NCBI GenBank assembly: GCA_015227615.1
Contig: JAALGZ010000004.1
Coordinates: forward strand, 1,860,001-1,924,000
Length of the DNA: 64,000 bases
Direction: 5' to 3'
Source: Labyrinthula sp. Ha
Lineage: Eukaryota; Sar; Bigyra; Labyrinthulida; Labyrinthulaceae
Made by a program: the position numbers and the translations under genes. Below the pieces are notes generated by a model. It did not search any database. It worked only from the letters and a program-made list of their open reading frames with translations, and was not told the DNA's origin. Of the stretch, positions 12,131 through 22,500 are shown one piece after another; the stretch's first letter is position 1, and every line of letters begins with the position of its first letter.

Positions 12131-15100
12131 GCTTCACAGGGTAATGCCCCACTGAGCTCACCTCTGAAATGGGAAGGTCGAATATTGTATGGACTAGGCT
12201 ATTCATTAGATGAGCTATACTTTGCAATTTATACAATCCAAGTTTAAATATAAATAAAAAAAATCATGAGACATATCTTGAAATTTAATCCAAGGAAAAT
12301 AACAAGCGCAAAAATCTCATTTGGTGTTTCCGCGAAGTATGTAAGAGAACCGTAAACATATGGCTAGACCATATACGCTCTTTACGAGTAGTTCACTTAT
12401 TTGGAGGGAAAATGCCAATATATTATGTATCTCTCATAGATTGTTGTCTATATACTACATTAAAATCAAGGTAGGGACTATCCTGGTAGCTATTCCTTGT
12501 TCTTAAATACTTGACTATCCCAAGTCAAATATAGCAGGTTGATAAAATGACGAAATGCCAAAATTGTATTTGAATACTGCTTAAGACTTTCGAAATTATA
12601 AAGGTAATTTAAAATATTGTCACCTTTGTTTAGATTTTGCACTCCTTTAATAGTTACATAATATGAAATTTTCGTTTACTCTGCTTATCTGCTAAAATAG
12701 ACCAACATTCTAAACATATGTTCCTAAGGATACACGTTAAAAAAAACTTGTAGCTATATGAGAAACTTTAATTTTTTGAAACCCTAATACAAATAGTTGC
12801 TATATTTTGATATAAATTAACTTATGGACTCAGTTTTCGAGCTACAAAACTGTAAACTTTGCTGGGTAAGCCAGCAGACATTTGCTAGAGTAACCACAAA
12901 TCTGTGGTTTCATATTCACAATGTACAAGAACCTATGTAAAATAGGTGTGATTGACGTAGATTACTAAGAGAAGATATAGTACGATTATTATTACATCTT
13001 TTGAGAGAGAGATTTGTACTACCTAAGAACCAAATAGAAATTCTTGCTACTGGATTTACAGACCAGCTGGCTAACTTAGTAAACGATGGGAATTACTACA
13101 GCATCTACCACGCAGATTCGCTTGAACTCAAACTACTGCTAATGAAAAACCTTGATATTCTCTAAATTGGTCTGATATACCATTTTTCTAACAAATGATA
13201 CACAGTTATGCACTTTTTAGAAAGAATGACCCATGCACCAAATTTATATTTTTAATTCAACCCACTTCAAAAAACCAACACCAAAATAATAAGGATAAAA
13301 TATTAAGCATCGTGGTCCACCTTTTTAACCTAATTTCCACTAGTATTAACTCTTTGCTTAGATGAATGTAACTATTTTTCTCATTCATCAGTATGCATAT
13401 CTACTATGCCATATCATATTCTATTACAAGAAGCCAGGATGGCCTACCTGCTCTGTTAAACAAATTCAACTAAAAGACAAAAACACAAGAACTTCCTCTT
13501 ACCTGAAATATTATTTATTTAGTTAAACTTACTATCACAACTTTGCAACACATATTCTCTTTTTCGTTGTCGCAAGCTGTGCTAATTCCAAGTACAAATT
13601 TAAATTTAGATGTAGCAAGTGCACCTGCATTTAACCAGTAGAGAAATTTTCTCGATGAAACGTGCTAAAACAATAGCATATTTTTCTTGAATTTTTACCA
13701 TGCAAATGGTAAAAATACCGGTGTAACGAGTACCATCAGGTCATTGATAAAACTTGGGGAAAACTCAAAGACAAATGAGAGTCAAGAAGAATATGAAATT
13801 GATATTGAGACATGTTAGGATAAAAAATATTTTGGCAGAACCATCTATTCAATAATATCACCTATTCGTGACAGAGGTTAACATCTAGAATCAATAAACT
13901 ATGAGACAGCTAGGATCAACTTCCTTTCATTTATTTAAACACTTAATTCCTTTACACAACTACATGCTGGATAGTGGCTGAATAGTCCACTAACTGTATT
14001 TTATTTGCATGAAAGCTACGAATAGTCTATTGTTACATATACGAACAGGACATAAGTTTTTCTATCCTGTGATCCTGGGTTACAATGTTTAACCCTAAGA
14101 ATAGACTACTAGTTTCAGCCTTGCTGATACTAACTGGGCTACCCGGCTCTAATGAGACAATGCATCTGTCTCAGGCGAGATGTGATTACAAATGTCACCT
14201 TGGCAGATTTCTTTGTTCAAAATATCTATCGGATTATTTAACTTAAGTAAAATAATTAAAACATAGTAATACTTTTCACATATTTGGGGAATTCAGAAAA
14301 ACTTTGAACCTGAGCGCCTCTATTGATAATGATAATTTTGCATCCAGGAGTACGCACTAGAGATTATAAAACTTAACACTTATTGCTTGATATTAGTTTT
14401 GATTCAGATTATTAGCAAGAGAAACGGGATTTTCATTCGTTCCGAGTGACTCTGACTATCAACTAATATTTATTTCAAGAGCGAATCATTTAAGGCAAGA
14501 CCATAAGGTCTAATCTTATATTCATTACACTTTGGTTATCTATTAACTGCCAAAGCGATATTGTCAACATTAATGATTATCGAATAGAAAAATTTGGGTA
14601 GAAAAGTTATTAACAAAGTATCAAAAGATCCATTCTGTCCCCTGTTCATGGCCCATTAAAATGGATCTCGAAAATCAGAGTTGATTAAATGCATCTGTAA
14701 GAAAAAGGCTTCTTCCTGTGAGCTTAATAATCAACTCGTACCCCCTGATTTCGCAGTTTTTGTTATGGTTTTATATCTCGAAAATTTTAAATTGTGAGTA
14801 AATTTTTCACAATTCGCTTCATAATAGGTTATCTATTGACTCTCTTGACGTTTTGCAGTGCTGCTTTGCAATTTGTTCTTGTTATCCCTGTTTTCCTTAT
14901 TGAAAACTACTACGCGCATCTTTCTACCATTAACTCACTTTTTACCTTATACTGTAGCCACATCCTAATAAACTCAATCCAATAGTCGAACTCAAAAAGC
15001 AAATATTAGATCTACACAGGTTGATAGTGTGTCGATAGTTTACAGACACACCACTGAAAGCTGACACTCGGAACAAGTTAACTAAGTCTTAAGAGGTGCA

Positions 15101-15986
15101 TAAATTAACTAGAGAGAAAATCAGGGAATATTTGCTACAGCGCTTAAATTGAAATCTTCTAAAGTGAGTCACAAAATTCGCTTTACTTTATGTGCTCGAA
15201 GGGGAGCAGTTAAAGGTATGTTTTGACTTGAGATCTCCACCTAGAAATAGTGACTCTAAAGCTCTGTTGTGACGAGAAATACTCCCACGTGATGGAAGGG
15301 AGAGCTTACATTTCATATTTATTTTGCAAAAATATGAATTTTGTTTCTCACCAAGCGTGAGCCAAGCTTAAGAATGAACAAATAGCAATAAATCTAAAAT
15401 CTTGAAATTTTCGATAATTCTCTAGATTGCCATGGCCATCCCTTGTTCTTACGAGTTAAGTACTCACAGACATTTTGTGAGAAAGTAGTTTGATAGTTTA
15501 AAAGAAATATATAGTCAGGAAGATATAATTTTATTTTTTAGCGCATATATAAACACAAGAGAGAAAAGTTTGTTTTGGTAAGCCATACAGCAAACCAACA
15601 AGTAATAGTATATCCTGGGAGTTATCTGCCTGAGTAACCTTGGTAGCAGTAAAGTGTTTTTGTGAACAAAAAACGTTCAAAACTTTATTTCAATTCCGAC
15701 GGATACACTTTTTCGCCAATTTGCTGAGATTTTTTTGCTATCTACGTTGTAAGATGGATTTCCTTTTCAGTTTGAAAATCTTCAAAAGAAACTCCAAGGT
15801 CAGAAAGAATAATTAAATTTTTAAATATATAATTTGTCTTAACTGTACACAAGCCGTCTTAAAATCAAGAGCATATGCTCAGCTTCACTTTATTTCCTTT
15901 TTTTAAATCAGTTCATGGCGTCATAGAAAAACGGGACAGCGTCGGGAATCTCGGGAAGCGCTAACGAAGCCAAAAAACAAAAATGG
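12131..15986. other. Gene-free AT-rich stretch, 3.9 kb
   Basis: Lies upstream of both flanking genes, which point away from each other, so both promoters are within it. No convincing coding frame was found. A 63-codon hydrophobic ORF near 14.8 kb looks like a chance frame. Short TCGGGAA motifs occur just before the eEFSec gene (about 15.93-16.01 kb). Confidence 0.5.
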
Positions 15987-16005
15987 TTCGGGAATACTTC
16001 CCGAA
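15987..16005. promoter_or_regulatory. Perfect palindrome upstream of eEFSec, candidate factor-binding site
   Basis: TTCGGGAA, a 3-nt spacer (TAC) and TTCCCGAA form a perfect 8+8 dyad 79 bp upstream of the eEFSec start. Two further TCGGGAA half-sites lie about 40-55 bp upstream. Clustering of one motif in AT-rich DNA just before a start codon suggests binding by a dimeric transcription factor. There is no direct evidence of function. Confidence 0.35.
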
Positions 16006-16083
16006 ACAAAACCCTGGCCAATATCCTGTACTGAAGAATTGAATATTCAATATCATCAAAGCAAAAAGATAAAATACAAAAAA

Positions 16084-17734
16084 ATGAAAAACATCAACAT
16101 TGGAATATTTGGTCATGTTGACAGGTGTATTTAAAATTATATTAAAACTTAGTGGAAAAACTAGCATAGCGAAGGTCTTAAGCACAAGACTGTCAACTGC
16201 CTCTTTGGACAAAAATCCGCAGTCACAAGAAAGAGGAATCACTATCGACCTCGGTTTTTCCTCATTTGAATACACTACCGATAATGATAGAGTCCGAGTT
16301 ACTTTAGTAGACAGTCCTGGACATGCCTCTCTTATAAAGACTGTAATAGGAGCGGTTGGAATAATTGACAAAGCACTACTAATTCTAGATGCCACAAAAG
16401 GAATACAAGTACAAACAATAGAATGCATTGCTCTGGCATCAATTATTTTCAAGTCGCATTTGGATTTAATTATTATATGTAACAAAATAGACTTGGTACC
16501 TGAGGCTGAGCGTGAGTCAGTTTTGCAGAAAACAAGGACTCAATTTCGAGGAACAAAATTTTCGAGCTCTAAGATCATTCCTTTTAGCTGTACACAAGAC
16601 TTAAATATTTATGCTAGAAACTTAACAGATACTGCATTAAAAAATTTATCCAATGAGGTACTCCAAGTTGAAGGCGAATCTTTATTCTTGAACTATGATC
16701 ATTGTTTTAATTTGAAAGGAAAAGGAACTGTTTTAACAGGAACGATTATTTGGGGTGAACTAAAAGTCAATCAGGAGATTTTTATTGATAAAATACAGAC
16801 AAAGAAGAAAATTAAGTCTGTTCAAAGTTTTCATGAACAGGTTGCTTCTGGTAAGAAGGGTGATCGAGTTGCACTTTTAGTGTCTAGTTTGGACAGTACA
16901 AAACTAGAGCGCGGAATTGTTTTTTCATCTGAGGGTTCTGTAAATAAAACTCAATTTCTTGTAATATCGGCAAAGAAACTAAAATTTTATACTAAACAAA
17001 TCTCTAGTAGAGAGAAATATCACATTTCCTTATCCTTAGCTCACGCAACAGAGTTGGCAGAGGTTATTTTCTTCGGAAGAAATCAAATAAAATCCCTTGT
17101 TCGTGAAGAAAAGAATATGGTTGAGGCTGTTAAATTATGGAATAGTCTTGAAAACAAAGAATTTGAATATGATGAGCAATTGTTTTCCGGAGGAAAGTCT
17201 AATGGAGGTTCTTCTCTGCAGTTCGCGCTGCTTCATTTTCAATCACCAATACTGATTGCAAGGGGTGGTTTAAAGGTTAAAATTATAGGCTCAAAACTGG
17301 ATTTCGAAGCCATTCCTGATGTTGAGACCACGTATGGAAAGAACGCCTTAGCTTCTTGTAGAATAGCTTTTCATGGAGAAGTTCTGGAGACAGATTTTCA
17401 CAAATTCATGGAAAAAAAGGTTAAAATCTACAAGTCTAAGCAAAGATTTGGTGAGATAGAGAGGTTTGATAAGAAAGGCTCTGTGTATAGCTGCATAGTA
17501 AAGGGTTTTCTAAATAAAGAAAGTGCACAAAGTCAGGAGGCTTTGAAATATATTCAATCTGGTAAGATTCTTATTGAAGGAGAGGAGCATTTGGCAAATA
17601 TAGAAAGTAGATTTGGCAAATCAGGGAAAGTACGGATGGTTATACAAAATACTGCAGATTACGAACCAAAGGAAGGTCACAAAGTGGAACTAAGGTTGAA
17701 AAAGCATATACCACTGGAGCAATTGATCAAATGA
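16084..17734 (+). CDS. EEFSEC: Selenocysteine-specific elongation factor eEFSec
   Basis: A GTPase that delivers Sec-tRNA(Sec) to the ribosome at UGA codons in SECIS-bearing mRNAs. Exon 1 (16084-16124) encodes MKNINIGIFGHVDS. A 28-nt intron splits the Ser codon, and exon 2 (16153-17734) continues GKTSIAKVLST, restoring the G1 P-loop GHVDSGKT (residues 10-17). Further motifs are ERGITIDLGFS (40-50; ERGIT plus DLGFS is characteristic of eEFSec/SelB), DSPGH (67-71, G3) and NKID (124-127, G4). Beta-barrel domains 2 and 3 follow, then a C-terminal domain 4 with a basic tail. The length of 540 residues is close to other eukaryotic eEFSec proteins (about 580). The start at 16084 is chosen because it is the only one giving the G1 motif; an unspliced in-frame start near 16100 would lose it. 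The gene ends 11 bp from the stop of the convergent neighbour. Its own stop is TGA, so context must separate stop from Sec decoding. Confidence 0.93.
16125..16152 (+). other. 28-nt spliceosomal intron within the eEFSec P-loop
   Basis: Begins GTGTAT and ends ACTTAG, phase 2, and splits the Ser codon of GHVDSGKT. The invariant P-loop makes the splice boundaries essentially certain. Confidence 0.92.
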
Positions 17735-17745
17735 CGAGAAATCAC

Positions 17746-19536
17746 TTAGAGTTCGGTCTTGGACTTCTTTGACTTCTTTTTTGATTTCTTCTTTTTTTTC
17801 TTTGTTTTTTTCTTCTGATCTTCCTCAGCCTTAGCTTTCTCTTCTTTTAACCTCAAGCTTTCTAACTTTTCTTCCTCCTTGCGTTTAAGCTCCTCCGCAG
17901 CTTCTTCTTCACGTATTTCCCTTAACCATTCTTCCATGTCCTCTTCTGGTTCATCAACAACAACTTCATCGCATTTTCTTGCAATGAATACAGTATCATC
18001 TTCATATGATATTTGCTTTGTGAAGAAATCTGCTCCACCATCCTTCAAAGCTCTCTTCAATCCACCTCGCAAGAACTGGACAGCGTTGGCTGTGTTGAAA
18101 GCCTTGAGCATATTTTCAGCCAATAGAGTGTTGCCTTTTCCTTTCCGTAGAATAACTACAGTAGGAAGTTGATACTCGCTTAAATCTAAATCTTGCAGCA
18201 ATTGGTTTGCTTTACAGCTTGGAGTATGCATAAATACTGTATTTGAAGCTGCACTGGACACGGAAAACACGGATTGCCTGAGTTTATCATAGATCTGTTG
18301 AAATTTTGCAACATATTCCTCTTCATATGTGTCAAAATCTACGCTGGTAGGGAACAGACCAACCACGCACAGACTGCCGTCGAAGCAACTGTTCTTAAAT
18401 CGCTCGGAGGTAACTGCAGTTTGTAAAATTTGAAAGTTTGCACCGTTATCTGCAGAAGGTTTCTGAGCATCGGGGTTGAAACTAAGATACATTGGTAACT
18501 GGTATTTGCTAGTTCCAGAGCCAAGCCATTGGTTAAACCTGTTTTCTTCTTCCCCACTTCCTTGAACGATTTGATGGAAGCAGTTTACAAGAAAAGTGAG
18601 CATTGATTCAGCGGAAAATTTCCCATACACTCGAGCATCATACATAAAGGTAGCAACTGAGCCTTTTTCACCCTCTTGCTTCGTAGTATCACGAAACATA
18701 AAAAGCAGCACGGAGTCAGTACTGTCTTCAGAAAGGTTGATTCCAAGCATCTGTCCAATGGTTGGATGAGGATTATGCAAGTGCCCAATGTTTATCAAAT
18801 TCTCACTAAACAGAGACAGACTTTTCATACTTGTAGGTATTTTTGGAGTTCCATCTTTTGAAAATGATAGGAAGAGCATAGCATGATGCTTGCTTGCAAG
18901 TTCGTTTTGGATAAAGTTAGAAATCAGTTGGCCATTAGTTTCCATGCTTTCAGTCAAAGGAATTGCACGAAGGGTATGAGGAAGTGACCTTGTGACATAT
19001 TTTCCAGCCTGATCAAAAGAATTAAAGAATTCTATTCTCAGATCATCTAGCTCATTTTCATCATCATCAAAACTTACTTCTGGTGATTTTTCTAAAAGTT
19101 TTATTCCGAATTCATTTGAAGAGAGCTTTGATTCAATATCTATATTCCGTGAAAAAGGCATTCCAATAAAATATGTGTCAGATTTATCCACAAATTGACA
19201 AAAGTCTTTGCCTTGCGGGGTAGTCTTGACACTATTTGAGCAAAACATAATGTGGGAATTGAAGCCTAGGTTGTTAGATTTCATCATCTTCTCATTCAAC
19301 TTATTCTCTTCCATAAAATTCAGCACGTTCTCATAGTTAACTTCATTAGTCTCTGGTACACTGAAGACAGTTAGGATGTGAGGAACGAATCGAGACAACT
19401 CTGACTCCAGTTTTTCCACAGTGTCCAAAACTTTAGAATCATATTTTTTATAAAAAATTTCCTTATAATCTTCCTTTGCAAAAATTTGCTGTTGAGAAAG
19501 CAAACCAAGGATAACTGAAGCAATACTTTTTTTCAT
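17746..19536 (-). CDS. ER-lumen thioredoxin-fold protein with KTEL tail (PDI-related)
   Basis: A 596-residue protein with a hydrophobic N-terminal signal peptide (residues ~1-20) and a C-terminal KTEL, an accepted KDEL-type ER retrieval signal, so it probably resides in the ER lumen. Residues ~378-508 (SCFDGSLCVVGLF, a helix, then YQLPTVVILRKGKG with the cis-Pro position of thioredoxin folds, and FLRGGLKRAL) match the layout of the redox-inactive C-terminal domain of P5/PDIA6. Residues ~215-320 may be another b-type thioredoxin fold. No CXXC active site is present anywhere, so it is more likely a chaperone or scaffold than an oxidoreductase. Residues 526-575 are acidic then a charged coiled coil (EEWLREIREEEAAEEL), followed by a Lys-rich stretch (576-593), unusual before an ER retrieval signal. 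Convergent with eEFSec. The family assignment is moderate; the ER location is stronger. Confidence 0.6.
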   Translation of the reverse strand: MKKSIASVILGLLSQQQIFAKEDYKEIFYKKYDSKVLDTVEKLESELSRFVPHILTVFSVPETNEVNYENVLNFMEENKLNEKMMKSNNLGFNSHIMFCSNSVKTTPQGKDFCQFVDKSDTYFIGMPFSRNIDIESKLSSNEFGIKLLEKSPEVSFDDDENELDDLRIEFFNSFDQAGKYVTRSLPHTLRAIPLTESMETNGQLISNFIQNELASKHHAMLFLSFSKDGTPKIPTSMKSLSLFSENLINIGHLHNPHPTIGQMLGINLSEDSTDSVLLFMFRDTTKQEGEKGSVATFMYDARVYGKFSAESMLTFLVNCFHQIVQGSGEEENRFNQWLGSGTSKYQLPMYLSFNPDAQKPSADNGANFQILQTAVTSERFKNSCFDGSLCVVGLFPTSVDFDTYEEEYVAKFQQIYDKLRQSVFSVSSAASNTVFMHTPSCKANQLLQDLDLSEYQLPTVVILRKGKGNTLLAENMLKAFNTANAVQFLRGGLKRALKDGGADFFTKQISYEDDTVFIARKCDEVVVDEPEEDMEEWLREIREEEAAEELKRKEEEKLESLRLKEEKAKAEEDQKKKTKKKKKKSKKKSKKSKTEL

Positions 19537-22500
19537 CTGTTTTTTTTGTTATGTTGACAATTGGCAATATTTAATTTTTTGGCCATTTGGCCCATATATC
19601 CTTTATTCTCTTCACCCTAACTTAATAGTAGTATTTTTGGGTAGTTAGAATGGTATAAAGATTTTAATTTCTTCAATCTCGGAGTAGGAAAGCAGGGTAG
19701 GTTCTCATTGAGTATTCATTCCATCTATTGAGGAAATTTATAAGTTACTGAGTGAGTATGAGGGAGTCTCAATACCACATTTAGTGAGGATCGAGGAACT
19801 CATTGAGCAATTGAACAAGGATTCTTCAGGATTCTCAATGAGGATCTCATTCAGGACTTTGAGTTTCATTACAAGTTTTGAGAATACTGCAAACTCTAAA
19901 AAAGGTAAATGAGTAAATTTGAGTTTGAAGATCCTGAATTCCTCAATAAAAAAAACTCCTCACTCTGAACCCCTAGTTCTGTGCGTAGTTTACTTACTAG
20001 TTGCTGCTCCTTGAAAAGAAGTCAAGCAAAACATATACCACGAGCAATTGGTAGCCAATTCATTTTATACATGAGTAGCAGCTCTTGATAAAAAATCTTC
20101 ATCTAAGAAGCTACTAGCCAACTACTTCTTTTACATAATCAAACAAGAGAATAAACATCAAAAGGAGGCTCAGAAAATAAGCACTAAAATTTAGGTAATT
20201 GTCCTCAGGTCACAAAACTGTTCAGCCCACAGATCTTAGTTAGTAATAAGCTACTGATCTTGTGAAGACTCAGTAGCAAAAGGCAAAACGACAGGATTCT
20301 GGACCTTTCTACCAATCTTGGTGGACAGGTCAGAAGGTCATTAATATCAACTAGCTTAAAGATATCTGTTTGAAAATCCTTTAGAAAAAGAGAAATACAG
20401 AGCTATAACTAAACACTAACGATAGTAGAATTTTTAGCTGCAGCAATATCATAATAGAAAACAGCAGATACCAAGTAGGGGACAAGTTCAGTGCCAGATA
20501 TGCTGATTCTTATAGATTATTATAACACCAGATGAATACCTAATTTTTAGAAGCCTGCTTTTGGTATATTGGCCTAGACTATTATCAGACTTTCCGCGAA
20601 AAACATATGATTCATTTTTCTCTGTAAACATGAGGGCTAATAAGATCAAAGGAATGAGAAAGATCTTTGGTTTTGGCAGTAGGAAATAGTTAGATGAAAA
20701 CTGTGCATAATATTTTCACTGTTTGTGATTTCAGTTTCAAAGAAAATTAACTTCCGAAGATTCGTAGCGATAAGCGAATTAAAAATATCGTTGGTGGCAC
20801 TATACCACAGCAGTAGTTTTTGGACCCAGAACTCTTATTTCTAGATGTTAATTTGATAAAGAGACTTAAGAGAGAGCTGAAAGCTCATATTATTTTGCTG
20901 GTGGTTGATATTAGAATATCACATGAGTCTTCATAAAACTTTGGTTTCTAAGTATGGATAATGCTGGGGAAGGGGCCCAATGTAGGAGTGGGAGATATAA
21001 GCAATTGCCACAAGGAGTAACAGCTGAGTAATTTAACGATAGAGTGGATCTATGAACGAAACGTATTTCAGTAAGGTGAGATAATTGTGTTATTGTCGAT
21101 ACAGTTCAAAGCTTAAAGTAATATAAGGAAAAACTCTGCCTCCATGTGAGCAAAAGTTCTTATGGTAAATGTGATAAGTAAATATCAAACTCAGTTGCTA
21201 ACCACTAAGGTACTTCATCACCTATTTAGAGATATATATGAACTAAGTATCGTTACTGAAGATATGGAAAAGCGTATATAATGTAATGGAATGGGTTGTT
21301 TATTAAGAAGAAAACAGTGTGTCAAAATGTTTTAATTCAAATCACAAGAAAATAGGACTATCCGCGGCAAATTTCCTTGAATTAAATAGGAACTTAGTTA
21401 ATGGAACAGTGTATATAGAATAAGATTTTAAAGTCACTCCCAGGGAATCTTCACTAACATACTTAACCTTTACTAAACAGAAGTAGAATCAGCGAAGTAT
21501 TCTTAGGCGAATCTTGAGGAGAGATCCGATAATAAACATGCTGCTCATGCAATCTCAACTATTTTCCATAAACTATAATTTTTCTGAAAGATAAGATAAA
21601 TAATTGTGAATTAAGGAAAAGGCAAATGATTTGTGCATTATCCTTTGTGAGTTCTTATAAAACTGCCGTAGCTCTGTACGATTTACTCAGATCGAGACTG
21701 TACCTATTGCTTATCACGCTTGAGTAATTAATATTGAACTTTCAACATATAAATATTTTGAACAGTAATAATAAAGGGGTTAACTGCAAATATGCGAATA
21801 AATTCTATATATTAGAGAAACCTGTATATTGTGATTGAAACTCATTAAACGGATATGGCGGAGGTTAATAATTAGTATAGACTTATCAACAATTTCTCTA
21901 TACCTATTCTGACGTCGAGCAAAAAGTGAAGGGCCGATAGAAATTGTAAGTTGAAAGCAGAATGAATCTAAATAGAAAACAAAATTCTACTACTACAATA
22001 TAAAATATTTTTTTCACGTCTATATCTAGAAACAACTACAGTTCAATCGCGATGTCAATATCGTCCCCATGAATTATCGTAGGAGATCGCGATATGAAAG
22101 TTACGGGAATTTAGTAATCTTAGAGCTAAATATCATTAATATCTATTTCTCTACCTCAATATATACCTAAAACTTAAAAAAATTCTGCTTAATTTTAGGA
22201 AAAGTGTTTATATTCCCCAAAAGAACGACAGAGACAGAGAATGCTGGTGAATAAACCTGTGAAGCTTTCCAAATCGTATCATATAAGCGATTAACAATGA
22301 TATAAAGCAAAATAAAATGTAAAAGGATAGAAAATTCATATGCAAAATATCGCGGTATCATGAGAAATAAATGAGATTCAGGTACTAAAGCGGTTAAAAC
22401 CCAAATTTTACATGTCAAGATCGCCACTATTATATTGTCTTAACTAGAAAAAATAAATAACTAGCTTCAGTTTATTGAGAAATATTCATCTTCTGGTGGT

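Noticed and set aside
14794-14985. 63-codon hydrophobic frame
   Set aside because: Composition matches chance ORFs in AT-rich DNA; no supporting neighbour or splice pattern.
15961-16485. 174-codon minus-strand frame overlapping the eEFSec start
   Set aside because: It is antisense to the conserved GTPase motifs and has no family signature.
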